Shown here: one piece after another, positions 18,196 to 27,048 of the stretch
How the letters are laid out: each line of letters opens with the position of its first letter
Position numbering within the stretch: position 1 is the stretch's first letter
Assembly: GCA_018402765.1 (NCBI GenBank)
Contig: JAGYIE010000001.1
Coordinates: 372,001-436,000 of the forward strand
Length of the DNA: 64,000 nucleotides
From: Vicingaceae bacterium
GTDB taxonomy: Bacteria > Bacteroidota > Bacteroidia > Flavobacteriales_E > Vicingaceae
Reading direction: 5' to 3'
The notes under the pieces: generated by a model
Database searches by the model: none
What the model saw: only the letters and a program-made list of their open reading frames with translations
Told to the model about the DNA's origin: nothing
Made by a program: the position numbers and the translations under genes

Positions 18196-18909
18196 ATGAG
18201 AAATAGCAGCTATATTCAAATCCCCTCTCCATGTCATGAAAATTGGTCAGAAATGACTGCAACAGAGAAAGGTAAGTTTTGTAGCAGTTGCCGAAAAGAG
18301 GTGATCGATTTCACTACAAAATCTCCAACTGAAATAAGCAGACTTGTAAGCGCTTCACGTCAGCCAATTTGTGGAAGATTTACATACAAACAAATTCACT
18401 TTCCTTTAGTACAAAAAGATCCAATAAATAAATTCAGTAGTTTAATATCTCTTGCTGCAAGCACCCTATTAACTTTATCAATTAGCAATAAAATAGCAGC
18501 TACTCCTACTGCTAATCAAACGACAATTAAAAGTAGTTATTCCATAAACGACACATCAGAAAATAACACTCAAATACATAATGGAGATTCCTTAATAACA
18601 ATAGAAGGTGCTGTTATTGATATGGATACAGAAGAACCTTTATCTTTCTGCTCGCTTTTTATTGAAGAATACGCAATAGGAACTTCTACAGACTTTGATG
18701 GTAATTTTAAAATGGACGTACCGTATAAAAAAGAAGTTGAATATTTCCACATAAAGTTAAGTTATGTGGGATATATAACTATGCTTCAAAAATTTACGAA
18801 TTCATCTTCGAATACTGTTGTCAAGATGACTACATCAACTGATTTAATGGGAGAAGTGGTAATTGTAAAGAATACACCATGGTGGCGGAGCTTACTAAAG
18901 TCAAATTAG
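18196..18909 (+). CDS. Cys-motif protein with carboxypeptidase-like regulatory domain
   Basis: 237 residues. The N-terminus carries a conserved-looking Cys cluster: PSPCHENWSEMT, then KFCSSCRKEVIDFT, then PICGRF, perhaps a metal site. One hydrophobic segment follows (~residues 75-98, SSLISLAASTLLTLSISNKI). Residues ~135-220 form a carboxypeptidase-D-regulatory-like beta-sandwich (VIDMDTEEPLSFCSLFIEEY, GTSTDFDGNFKMDVP, LSYVGYITM). This layout puts a cytoplasmic Cys domain before a membrane anchor and an external beta domain. Function unknown. Confidence 0.75.
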   Translation: MRNSSYIQIPSPCHENWSEMTATEKGKFCSSCRKEVIDFTTKSPTEISRLVSASRQPICGRFTYKQIHFPLVQKDPINKFSSLISLAASTLLTLSISNKIAATPTANQTTIKSSYSINDTSENNTQIHNGDSLITIEGAVIDMDTEEPLSFCSLFIEEYAIGTSTDFDGNFKMDVPYKKEVEYFHIKLSYVGYITMLQKFTNSSSNTVVKMTTSTDLMGEVVIVKNTPWWRSLLKSN

Positions 18910-18921
18910 CTTCACCAATAC

Positions 18922-20133
18922 CTAAATTGAGTTCAAGGACTTTCGGGATAGTAATAAACTAACCAAAACCAAAACAGCACCTAGAGCAAATGGAGCTCCT
19001 GCAAACTGAAATGGAGCATCATCTTGCGTGAATTGGTAAAATAGGTTGGTCATAACCAAAGGGCCAATTATAGAAGATAAACTGATTAAAGCAGTCACCG
19101 CACCCTGAAGCTCGCCTTGTTCATTATCAGCAACTTGATTAGACACGATACCTTGTAAAGTAGGTGAAGCTATTCCACCTAAGCAATAAGGCAACAAAAA
19201 AGCAAATAGCATCCACCCTTGTGTGGCAGAAGCAAACAAGATTAGCCCAACAATCCAAAAGATATAACCAATGTATATTGTTTTCTTTTCTCCCCAAAGT
19301 TTAACAGCATACTTAACTAATCCTCCTTGCACAATTGCAACAATCAAACCCACTACACCTAATGAATATCCAACCATAGCTTCATCCCACTCAAACTTAA
19401 ACATGGTAAAATAAGTCCACGTTGTCTGCACCGCCTGACTAGCCATATACACTAAAAAGAAACTGACCATTAAGCCAGCCACTATTGGATATTTTCGAAT
19501 CAGTTTCAAAGAGCCGATTGGATTCGCTCGCTTAAAATCTATTTCTCTTCTTTTATCAGGAGCTAATGATTCAGGTAAAACAAAGAAACCATAAACAACA
19601 TTTAATAGCGTTAATCCTGCGGCAATTAAAAATGGTAATTGAACACTTACTTTAGCTGCAATACCTCCAATTACAGGTCCAATAATGAAGCCCAAACCAA
19701 ATGCCGCTCCGATCATTCCAAAATTCTGGGCCTTCTTTTCAGGTGTGCTAATATCAGCAATATAAGCCGTTGCTACAGTAATGCTTGCACCCGTAATTCC
19801 AGCGAATACGCGCCCTAAAAATAACCATCCAATAGATGGAGCAAAAGCATGAAATATATAATCGATACCTAAACCTAACAATGCTAGCAACAATATCGGT
19901 CTGCGACCAAACTTATCACTAAGTATTCCCATTAATGGCGCAAATAGGAACTGCATAATTGCAAATGCGAAAATAAGCCAACCCCCTATCCTAGAAGCTT
20001 CACTTAGACCACCGTCACTTAACTTTTCGATTAATGATGGGATTACCGGAATGATAATTCCAATACCAATTACATCAACCAAAATCGTGATGAAAATAAA
20101 GATCATTGATGCACTCCTATTCTTTAAAGTCAT
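18922..20133 (-). CDS. MFS efflux transporter, Tet-like (TCR) family
   Basis: 403 residues with twelve predicted membrane helices. Residues 10-35 (FIFITILVDVIGIGIIIPVI) and the loop 2-3 motif GILSDKFGRRPILLLALLGL are typical of TetA-type drug/H+ antiporters. The substrate is not deducible; the family also includes general drug and metabolite pumps. It is the last gene of the glmM-desulfurase-hydrolase-MFS run, 11 bases after the hydrolase. It converges on the gene ending at 18909 with a 12-base gap. Confidence 0.88.
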   Translation of the reverse strand: MTLKNRSASMIFIFITILVDVIGIGIIIPVIPSLIEKLSDGGLSEASRIGGWLIFAFAIMQFLFAPLMGILSDKFGRRPILLLALLGLGIDYIFHAFAPSIGWLFLGRVFAGITGASITVATAYIADISTPEKKAQNFGMIGAAFGLGFIIGPVIGGIAAKVSVQLPFLIAAGLTLLNVVYGFFVLPESLAPDKRREIDFKRANPIGSLKLIRKYPIVAGLMVSFFLVYMASQAVQTTWTYFTMFKFEWDEAMVGYSLGVVGLIVAIVQGGLVKYAVKLWGEKKTIYIGYIFWIVGLILFASATQGWMLFAFLLPYCLGGIASPTLQGIVSNQVADNEQGELQGAVTALISLSSIIGPLVMTNLFYQFTQDDAPFQFAGAPFALGAVLVLVSLLLSRKSLNSI

Positions 20134-20144
20134 CAGTATTTGTT

Positions 20145-20921
20145 CTAAATTGTTATTTTTAAGCCATCATAGGCCATTTCAATACCTTTAGGCAACTCAG
20201 CCATTTCATCCTTGTATTTTCCAAATAGATGGCTGATATGTATTAAATAAGCTTGTTCTATTTCCAGCTGTTTAACCAATTCAATTGCTTCATCTAAGTT
20301 GTAATGTGAAATGTGCTTTTCCTTTCGTAATGCATCTATTACTAACACCTTACTACCTTTAATCTTCTCTTTTTCTTCTTCTGCTATAAAGTTAGCATCT
20401 GTAATGTAGGTAAAGTCTTTAATACGAAATCCTAAAACGGGTAACTTATAATGCATTACTTGAATAGGAATTACCTCTAAACCATTCACCATAAATGGAT
20501 TTAATTCAATAGTATTTAAATTAACCTGAGGGATACCAGGGTATCTATGCTCGGCAAAAATATAGGAATACTCACGTTTTAATGCCTCTTGAACCTGGAG
20601 TGTAGCAAAGACCTCCATATCCTTTCTTTGCTTAAAATTAAAGGCTCTTATATCATCCAACCCCGCTACATGATCTTTATGCTCATGGGTAAATACAACA
20701 GCATCTAGCCGTTGAACTTTTTCACGTAGCATTTGCTGTCGGAAATCTGGCCCTGTATCAAAAACAATATTTTGCTCAGGTGTTGAGATCATTATTGATG
20801 TTCTAAGACGGTCATCTTTTGGATCATTTGAAATACAAACAGCACATTCACAACCAATAACAGGAACTCCTTGTGAAGTTCCTGTTCCTAAAAATGTGAC
20901 GGTAATTTTGTCTGATTTCAT
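20145..20921 (-). CDS. MBL-fold metal-dependent hydrolase, PhnP-like
   Basis: 258 residues. FLGTGTSQGVPVIGCECAVC is the PhnP/cyclic-phosphodiesterase-type start, with a Cys pair that can bind a structural zinc. The core metal site is VVFTHEHKDHVAGLDDIRAF (HxHxDH) and later YITDANFI and HISHLFG. Relatives hydrolyse cyclic phosphodiesters or act in lipoate and phosphonate metabolism; the substrate here is unknown. Its ATG overlaps the stop of the cysteine desulfurase by one base (TAATG type), indicating translational coupling. Confidence 0.88.
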   Translation of the reverse strand: MKSDKITVTFLGTGTSQGVPVIGCECAVCISNDPKDDRLRTSIMISTPEQNIVFDTGPDFRQQMLREKVQRLDAVVFTHEHKDHVAGLDDIRAFNFKQRKDMEVFATLQVQEALKREYSYIFAEHRYPGIPQVNLNTIELNPFMVNGLEVIPIQVMHYKLPVLGFRIKDFTYITDANFIAEEEKEKIKGSKVLVIDALRKEKHISHYNLDEAIELVKQLEIEQAYLIHISHLFGKYKDEMAELPKGIEMAYDGLKITI

Positions 20922-22060
20922 TAAGCAGGAATGGCATATAATTCTTTTAATACGTTAACAACATGATCAACATCTTGTTTGGTATTAAATCTTGAAAATG
21001 AAAAACGAATAGAAGGACGCTCCATTACTGCCCCAATAGCTCTAAGTACATGTGAGCCAACATTACTTCCTGATGAGCAAGCACTTCCACCACTTGCGCA
21101 AATTCCTTCTATGTCTAAATTATACAAGAACATTTCCCCCATATCATTCGGTGGAAAACAAACACTTAAAACTGTATATAAAGAATCTTTTGTTGCTGAC
21201 AAACCATTAAAGGTAACATCCGGAATAGTATTTTTCAATTGCGTTGCCATGTATAACTTTAAACCTGCTACATACTCTTGATGGTCTTCCATGTCTTCAT
21301 GAGCTATTTCAATTGCTTTAGCAAGACCTACTATACCATGTATATTTTCAGTACCTGCGCGCACATTTCGTTCTTGCGCACCCCCTGTAATCATCGGTTT
21401 AAACTTGAAATCCGAATCAACGTACATAAATCCTATACCTTTAGGGCCATGAAATTTATGTGCAGCACAAGTTGCAAAATGGACGTTCAATTTTTTAAAA
21501 TCCAAACGGTAATGACACATGGTTTGAACGGTATCGCTGTGAAAAAGCGCATTGTATTCCTTGCACATCGCACCAACTTTTTCTAGAGGCAAGAGATTGG
21601 CAATTTCATTATTTCCATGCATTAAAGAAACAAGTGTTTTATGAGATGAATCTTTCAACAACACTTCTAAGTGATTTATATCAACAGACCCGTCCTTATC
21701 TAAATTAACTAGTGTTAAATTGATTCCTCGCTGATTTGCTAGTTCCTCTGCTGTATGCAATACTGCATGGTGTTCAATTGCAGAAGTAATAATTCTAGTA
21801 ACCCCTAAATCGTGAATGGCACAACGCAAAATAATGTTATCCGCCTCTGTTCCGCCTGAAGTAAAGAAAAATTCAGCAGGAGAAGCATTAAAATACTTCG
21901 CAATCTTCTTTCGTGAAGTTTCTATTAGTGCTCTAGCTTCTCTTCCCTTTGCGTGGATAGAAGAAGGATTACCGTAGGTGTTTGCCAATACAGGCATCAT
22001 CGCTTCTACTACTTTTGGATCTACAGGCGTTGTAGCCGCATTATCAAGATACACTCTCAT
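20921..22060 (-). CDS. Cysteine desulfurase (NifS/IscS class)
   Basis: 379 residues. This PLP enzyme removes sulfur from cysteine for Fe-S clusters or tRNA thiolation. It starts VYLDNAATTPVDPKVVEAMM; the PLP lysine is Lys202 in CAAHKFHGPKGIGF; the mobile catalytic Cys lies in GGSACSSGSNVGSHVL, the class I (NifS/IscS) loop signature. No IscU or SUF genes are next to it. It sits 2 bases from glmM and is coupled to the hydrolase downstream. Confidence 0.93.
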   Translation of the reverse strand: MRVYLDNAATTPVDPKVVEAMMPVLANTYGNPSSIHAKGREARALIETSRKKIAKYFNASPAEFFFTSGGTEADNIILRCAIHDLGVTRIITSAIEHHAVLHTAEELANQRGINLTLVNLDKDGSVDINHLEVLLKDSSHKTLVSLMHGNNEIANLLPLEKVGAMCKEYNALFHSDTVQTMCHYRLDFKKLNVHFATCAAHKFHGPKGIGFMYVDSDFKFKPMITGGAQERNVRAGTENIHGIVGLAKAIEIAHEDMEDHQEYVAGLKLYMATQLKNTIPDVTFNGLSATKDSLYTVLSVCFPPNDMGEMFLYNLDIEGICASGGSACSSGSNVGSHVLRAIGAVMERPSIRFSFSRFNTKQDVDHVVNVLKELYAIPA

Positions 22061-22062
22061 GC

Positions 22063-23478
22063 TTAATTTTCTTTAATAATTTCTTTAATATCTGATATAA
22101 TCTTACCTGCTAAATGATCTGCTGTAGAAGCAGATTCACTTTCAGCGTATATTCGAATAATAGGTTCTGTATTTGATTTTCGTAAATGTACCCACTCTTT
22201 GTCAAATTCAATTTTTACTCCATCAATCGTTGTTATTGGTTGCTTTTTGTATTTATCGTGTATACGACTTAATATTCGATCAACATCAATATCAGGAGTT
22301 AACTCAATTTTATTTTTGGAGATATAATAGTTGGTGTAACTCGCTCGTAAAGTAGAAGTACATTTTGTACAGTTCTTATCCTTGTAATTTGCCAATTGAG
22401 ATAAAAACAAAGCAATCCCAACTAAGGCATCACGTCCGTAGTGCAACTCAGGATAGATTACTCCTCCATTACCTTCACCACCAATTACAGCGCCGACTTC
22501 TTTCATTTTCTCAACTACATTCACTTCACCCACTGCTGATGCACTGTATGTACAACCATACTTTTCGGTAACGTCTCTAAGTGCTCTCGTGCTCGATAGA
22601 TTAGAAACCGTATTCCCTTTCGTTTTACTCAGCACATAATCGGCTACTGTCACTAGTGTATACTCTTCTCCAAACATTTCACCATCTTCAGAAACAATAG
22701 CCAAACGATCTACATCCGGATCGACTACGAAACCTAAATCTGCATTATGCTTCAATACAGCAGCAGCTATTTCGGTTAAATTTTCAGGTAGTGGCTCAGG
22801 ATTATGGGGAAAATGACCTGTCGGCTCACAATACAGTTCAATAATATCAGTTACACCAAGAGCACGAAGTAAAGCAGGCACAAAAATACCCCCTGTACTA
22901 TTAACACAATCGATTACAATTTTAAAATTTTTCTCTGCGATAGCATCTTTATCTACTAATGGCAATGCCAGTATTAAGTCGATATGCTTCTGCAGATAGG
23001 TATCATTCTGCGCAATTGTTCCAATGTGACCAGTGGACGCATATCTCATCTGCCCTGCTTCTGCAATGGATAAAATTTCTTCACCATCGGTTGCAGAGAT
23101 AAATTCTCCCCTTTCATTCAATAGTTTTAGTGCATTCCACTCTTTTGGATTATGGCTTGCAGTAATAATTATTCCACCATTAGCGTTTTCTTCGGTAACT
23201 GCTACCTCCACAGTTGGAGTTGTCGACAATCCTAAATCAATAACATCAATACCTAATCCAATTAAGGTTCCGGATACTAAATTGGTTACCATCTCACCTG
23301 AAATACGCGCATCTCTACCAATTACAACAACCACCTTACTATTTGATTTTGTGTTTCTTGATAAAATCCAAGTACCGTAAGCCGATGAAAATTTTACAAT
23401 ATCTAAAGGACTTAAGCCATCACCTGCATTACCTCCAATAGTTCCTCTTATTCCTGAAATTGATTTAATTAATGTCAT
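22063..23478 (-). CDS. glmM: Phosphoglucosamine mutase
   Basis: 471 residues. It converts glucosamine-6-phosphate to glucosamine-1-phosphate, feeding UDP-GlcNAc for peptidoglycan and LPS. It has the phosphohexomutase four-domain layout: SISGIRGTIGG at the start, the phosphoserine loop GGIIITASHNPKEWNALK (Ser108), the metal loop VDPDVDRLAI, the sugar loop VGGEGNGGVIYPELHYGRDA, and the phosphate-binding RKSNTEPIIRIYAE near the C-terminus. It heads the minus-strand operon and has its own promoter box. Confidence 0.93.
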   Translation of the reverse strand: MTLIKSISGIRGTIGGNAGDGLSPLDIVKFSSAYGTWILSRNTKSNSKVVVVIGRDARISGEMVTNLVSGTLIGLGIDVIDLGLSTTPTVEVAVTEENANGGIIITASHNPKEWNALKLLNERGEFISATDGEEILSIAEAGQMRYASTGHIGTIAQNDTYLQKHIDLILALPLVDKDAIAEKNFKIVIDCVNSTGGIFVPALLRALGVTDIIELYCEPTGHFPHNPEPLPENLTEIAAAVLKHNADLGFVVDPDVDRLAIVSEDGEMFGEEYTLVTVADYVLSKTKGNTVSNLSSTRALRDVTEKYGCTYSASAVGEVNVVEKMKEVGAVIGGEGNGGVIYPELHYGRDALVGIALFLSQLANYKDKNCTKCTSTLRASYTNYYISKNKIELTPDIDVDRILSRIHDKYKKQPITTIDGVKIEFDKEWVHLRKSNTEPIIRIYAESESASTADHLAGKIISDIKEIIKEN

Positions 23479-23500
23479 ATATGCTTAATCATTTGAGCCA

Positions 23501-23508
23501 CAAAAGTA
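23501..23508 (-). promoter_or_regulatory. -7 promoter box (TACTTTTG) for glmM
   Basis: A TAnnTTTG match on the minus strand, 22 bases before the glmM ATG. It is divergent from the box at 23589. Confidence 0.5.
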
Positions 23509-23588
23509 GCAAAATTCTCCTCTTATAGCTTGTTTAAATCTTTGTGTAAAAGAATATCGGTTTATCTATATTCTTTGCGGTTTATTGA

Positions 23589-23596
23589 TAACTTTG
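23589..23596 (+). promoter_or_regulatory. -7 promoter box (TAACTTTG) for the TPR-comA operon
   Basis: A full TAnnTTTG match 17 bases before the ATG at 23614. Confidence 0.5.
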
Positions 23597-23613
23597 TAAC
23601 TAAGTAAAAGCCT

Positions 23614-25026
23614 ATGGAAGAAAGTAACAGTCGCTACAATGATGATGACTCTGAATTGTACTCAGTTAAGCGATTCGAGGAAATGATTTCAAACGATACT
23701 TCAGCTTATTTCGATGTAGATGAGTTAGAGGAATTGGTTGAGTACTATTTAGATAACAACAATACAAAGCATGCCTTAAAAGTAGTTGATTATGGACTTA
23801 TTCAACATCCTGGCTCTACCACTTTATTAATCAATAAAGCGCAGGTATATGTATCGATGCATAAACCAAATCAAGCGTTGAAATACCTCACACAAGCGGA
23901 AACCATAGAGCCGTTTAATATTGACTTATTTCAATTAAAAGCAACAACTTACAGTCAATTACGACAAGCTGAAAAAGCGATTGAAAATTATAAAAAAGCA
24001 TTGGAATACGCTGATGAGTACGAGCGTGAAGAAATGCTTATGAGCATTTCATTTGAGTATGAAAACTTAAATAAATATGATGAAGCGATTGAATATTTAA
24101 GCCAAATTTTAAAAGAATTTCCTGAAAACGAGATCGCTTTGTATGAATTGTACTTCTGTTTTGAGGTAAGCAATCAATTAGATCGAGCAATTGCCTTTTT
24201 TCAAAAGTACATCGATCAAGACCCATACTCTCACTTAGGCTGGTACAATTTAGGTGCTGCTTACATGAAAGAAGAGTTATTTGAAAAGGCAATTGATTGC
24301 TTTGATTTTTGTATTGCTATTCGGGAAGACTTCGCCTCGGCATATTACAGTAAAGCAATTAGTTTAGAAAACCTTGACCAATATCATGAGGCAATTGCAT
24401 GTTTCAAAGAAACCTTTGAGCATGAGTCTCCGGAATCAATGACCTATTACTACATTGGTGAGTGTTATGAAAAGCTAGAAGAAAATGAACTAGCACTTCA
24501 TTTTTATAAAAAAGCAACACAGTTAGATGCATTTTGTGCAGAAGCTTGGGTTGGTATGGGTGCTGTTTATAATGAACTTGGACATTTATATGAAGCTATT
24601 CATTACATTAAAAAAGGAATAGAGCTAGATGAATTTAATCCTGAGTTTTACTATGTTTATGGTGATGTGCAAGCTAAAATGGGATTTTTAGAAGAAGCCT
24701 TGATTGCCTATGAAAAGGTAAAAGAGCTTGATCCGGATAACCAAGAAATATGGTTCGATACCGCTTGGATGTATGATCAATTAGAAAACAAAACGTCTGC
24801 AATGCTATGCTTTCAGGAAGGCATAGAGCTACAAGACAAGAACGATAAATTAATTTATAATTTCGTGGCTTTTTTATTAAAGCACGGAAGAAAAGAAGAT
24901 GCCTTATTTAACTTAGATAAGGCACTGGCCATGAATTTTGAGGGATATGAAATCCTTTTTGAATTACAACCAGAAGCAAAACAAAATCTAAGTGTTTTAG
25001 AATTAATAGATTATTACAGAGCGTAG
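23614..25026 (+). CDS. Large TPR protein
   Basis: 470 residues made almost entirely of tetratricopeptide repeats, roughly ten to twelve copies from residue ~45 on. Clear examples are YYKAISLENLDQYHEAIACF-like and WVGMGAVYNELGHLYEAIHY, WYNLGAAYMKEELFEKAIDC. No signal peptide. It is a scaffold or adaptor of unknown partner. The next gene, comA, starts at the base after its stop codon, so they are cotranscribed; the same TPR-comA-aroE neighbourhood is, from memory, common in flavobacteria. Confidence 0.88.
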   Translation: MEESNSRYNDDDSELYSVKRFEEMISNDTSAYFDVDELEELVEYYLDNNNTKHALKVVDYGLIQHPGSTTLLINKAQVYVSMHKPNQALKYLTQAETIEPFNIDLFQLKATTYSQLRQAEKAIENYKKALEYADEYEREEMLMSISFEYENLNKYDEAIEYLSQILKEFPENEIALYELYFCFEVSNQLDRAIAFFQKYIDQDPYSHLGWYNLGAAYMKEELFEKAIDCFDFCIAIREDFASAYYSKAISLENLDQYHEAIACFKETFEHESPESMTYYYIGECYEKLEENELALHFYKKATQLDAFCAEAWVGMGAVYNELGHLYEAIHYIKKGIELDEFNPEFYYVYGDVQAKMGFLEEALIAYEKVKELDPDNQEIWFDTAWMYDQLENKTSAMLCFQEGIELQDKNDKLIYNFVAFLLKHGRKEDALFNLDKALAMNFEGYEILFELQPEAKQNLSVLELIDYYRA

Positions 25027-25812
25027 ATGAAGAATTTTGATCTGCCGTTTATACCAGAAAGAGCGGCAAAACCAAGAGAGAGTGGGGTTACAATGATGAT
25101 GGATAAAGGATTAAGTATCCGTCAAGCCGAGGATTTTTTAGATGCTTCTGGCCATCTTGTAGATATTATAAAGTTAGGGTTCGGAACTTCTTTTGTTTCC
25201 AACAATTTACAAGAAAAAATTGACCTTTATCATAAAGCAGATCTTAAGGTATATCTTGGGGGAACATTGTTCGAAGCTTTTATAGCTCGTGGCATGTTCG
25301 ATGACTACCGAAAACTAATGGATAAGCTAAAACTTAAAACTACAGAAGTTTCTGATGGTTCAATAGTTATGCCTCATGATGTAAAGTGTAACTACATATC
25401 GACTTTAGCCAAAGATTTTACTGTATTATCAGAAGTAGGTTCTAAAGAAGAAGGTATTTTAATTAGTCCAGGAAAGTGGATCAGTATGATGAATACTGAA
25501 TTAGAAGCAGGTTCATGGAAAGTAATTGCTGAGGCAAGAGAAAGCGGAACTGTTGGAATTTACCGTCCAAATGGTACGGCTCACAGTGCTTTGGTCAATA
25601 AGATTTTGAAAAAAGTACCTATGGACAGAATTCTATGGGAAGCGCCTATAAAAGGTCAACAAGTGTGGTTTATTAAGCTTTTAGGAGCAAATGTAAATCT
25701 TGGAAATATTGGGCATGATGAAGTTATTCCATTAGAAACACTTCGAATTGGTTTAAGAGGTGATACCTTCTTTCACTATTTACCTGAAGACATGATTACG
25801 CAATTTAAATAA
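25027..25812 (+). CDS. comA: Phosphosulfolactate synthase (ComA)
   Basis: 261 residues, TIM-barrel. It adds sulfite to phosphoenolpyruvate to give (R)-2-phospho-3-sulfolactate, the first step of coenzyme M synthesis in methanogens. Recognisable stretches: RAAKPRESGVTMMMDKGLSI, HLVDIIKLGFGTSFV, VYLGGTLFEAFIARG, GSIVMPHDVK, VIAEARESGTVGIYRPNG and the C-terminal LGANVNLGNIGHDEVIPLET. The organism is not a methanogen, so the product must serve something else, such as sulfolactate or a sulfonolipid precursor. ComB lies at 54100-54846. Confidence 0.9.
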   Translation: MKNFDLPFIPERAAKPRESGVTMMMDKGLSIRQAEDFLDASGHLVDIIKLGFGTSFVSNNLQEKIDLYHKADLKVYLGGTLFEAFIARGMFDDYRKLMDKLKLKTTEVSDGSIVMPHDVKCNYISTLAKDFTVLSEVGSKEEGILISPGKWISMMNTELEAGSWKVIAEARESGTVGIYRPNGTAHSALVNKILKKVPMDRILWEAPIKGQQVWFIKLLGANVNLGNIGHDEVIPLETLRIGLRGDTFFHYLPEDMITQFK

Positions 25813-25819
25813 GACAGCT

Positions 25820-26122
25820 ATGCAAATTATTAGCCCTCAAGATCTAAAAAATGCATTAGAGAACGAAAATTATCAGATAATTGACGTTAGAGAACCTTAT
25901 GAATTTGAAGATGATAGCATTGGTGGTATTAACATTCCGCTGGATACGGTTTTAAACTCTGTAGAGCATTTCGATACATCGAAGAATTTGGTTTTTTGCT
26001 GTCAAAGTGGAAAACGATCTGCGGCCATAGTCATGACTTTAGAACGAAAGTTTCATTTGAACAATTTATGGACGCTAGATGGTGGAGTTAACGCTTATAA
26101 GGAGTTAGCTTCAGAAACATGA
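25820..26122 (+). CDS. Single-domain rhodanese
   Basis: 100 residues. It has DVREPYEFEDDSIGGINIPL and the active-site loop VFCCQSGKRSA with the catalytic Cys. It can carry persulfide sulfur. It lies between comA and popT (overlapping the latter by 4 bases, ATGA). A sulfur-handling role related to ComA is possible but is only suggested by position. Confidence 0.88.
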   Translation: MQIISPQDLKNALENENYQIIDVREPYEFEDDSIGGINIPLDTVLNSVEHFDTSKNLVFCCQSGKRSAAIVMTLERKFHLNNLWTLDGGVNAYKELASET

Positions 26123-27045
26123 AAAGATCACTAAAAGACTACGCCCTAATCTCTTTAAAAGGCATGGGAATGGGTGCAGCAGATATTGTTCCCGGTGTTT
26201 CCGGTGGTACAATTGCACTCATCGCAGGAATTTATGAAGAATTTATTGATACCTTAAAATCGTTTAATATAAGTGCCATAAAAGCACTCAAGGATAATGG
26301 ATTAAGTGGTCTTTGGTCGCACATCAATGGAAACTTTTTAGTTGCATTAGTACTAGGAATTGGAATCAGTTTAATCAGTATGGTTAACTTGATTAAATTC
26401 CTTTTGGTAGAGCACCCTGTATTGATTTGGTCATTCTTCTTTGGATTAATTGTCGCTTCTTCAATTTTTGTTGCCAAAACCATTACCAAATGGAATGTGG
26501 CCAACATCATTGGATTAATTGGCGGAACGATTTTAATTTATTGGATAACATCTGTTGTTCCTGCTGCTACACCAAACTCGTGGTGGGCAGTTTTAATTAG
26601 CGGAGCCATTGCCATTTGCGCTATGATATTGCCTGGAATATCTGGATCCTTTATTTTGGTTTTACTCGGAAAATACGCCTATATTATTGATTCATTAAGC
26701 CAATTTAAATTGGATGTGATTGCTTTGTTTGGTGTTGGATGTGTGACTGGTTTGTTGAGCTTTTCACATCTACTTTCTTGGTTATTGAAAAGCTACCACA
26801 ACCTAACAATGGCTATCTTGACGGGGTTTATGATTGGTTCGTTGAACAAAATATGGCCTTGGAAAGAAACGTTGAGTTTCACCACAGATCGACATGGGGA
26901 GCAAGTTCCATTAGAACAAATCAATTTATTGCCGCAAAACTTTGAAGGTGAAAATCAATTGGCTTTTGCAGTTGTTCTATCGGTTATAGGGTTTGCATTG
27001 ATTTTTGTTTTGGAAGGATTGGGCAAACAATTTACTAAAGCCTAA
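26119..27045 (+). CDS. DUF368 polyprenyl-phosphate transporter (PopT type)
   Basis: 308 residues, about eight to ten membrane helices. The family's two internal repeats are visible: GAADIVPGVSGGTIALIAGI near residue 20-40 and AMILPGISGSFILVLLGKY near residue 170-190. DUF368 proteins (PopT) have been shown to return undecaprenyl phosphate across the inner membrane for reuse in cell-wall and surface-glycan synthesis. Assignment is by family; the gene is coupled to the rhodanese and precedes aroE by 3 bases. Confidence 0.88.
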   Translation: MKRSLKDYALISLKGMGMGAADIVPGVSGGTIALIAGIYEEFIDTLKSFNISAIKALKDNGLSGLWSHINGNFLVALVLGIGISLISMVNLIKFLLVEHPVLIWSFFFGLIVASSIFVAKTITKWNVANIIGLIGGTILIYWITSVVPAATPNSWWAVLISGAIAICAMILPGISGSFILVLLGKYAYIIDSLSQFKLDVIALFGVGCVTGLLSFSHLLSWLLKSYHNLTMAILTGFMIGSLNKIWPWKETLSFTTDRHGEQVPLEQINLLPQNFEGENQLAFAVVLSVIGFALIFVLEGLGKQFTKA

Positions 27046-27048
27046 TCC

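Noticed and set aside
20979-21586. Two ~100-codon frames antisense to the cysteine desulfurase gene
   Set aside because: They lack any domain and lie wholly within a well-conserved enzyme gene.
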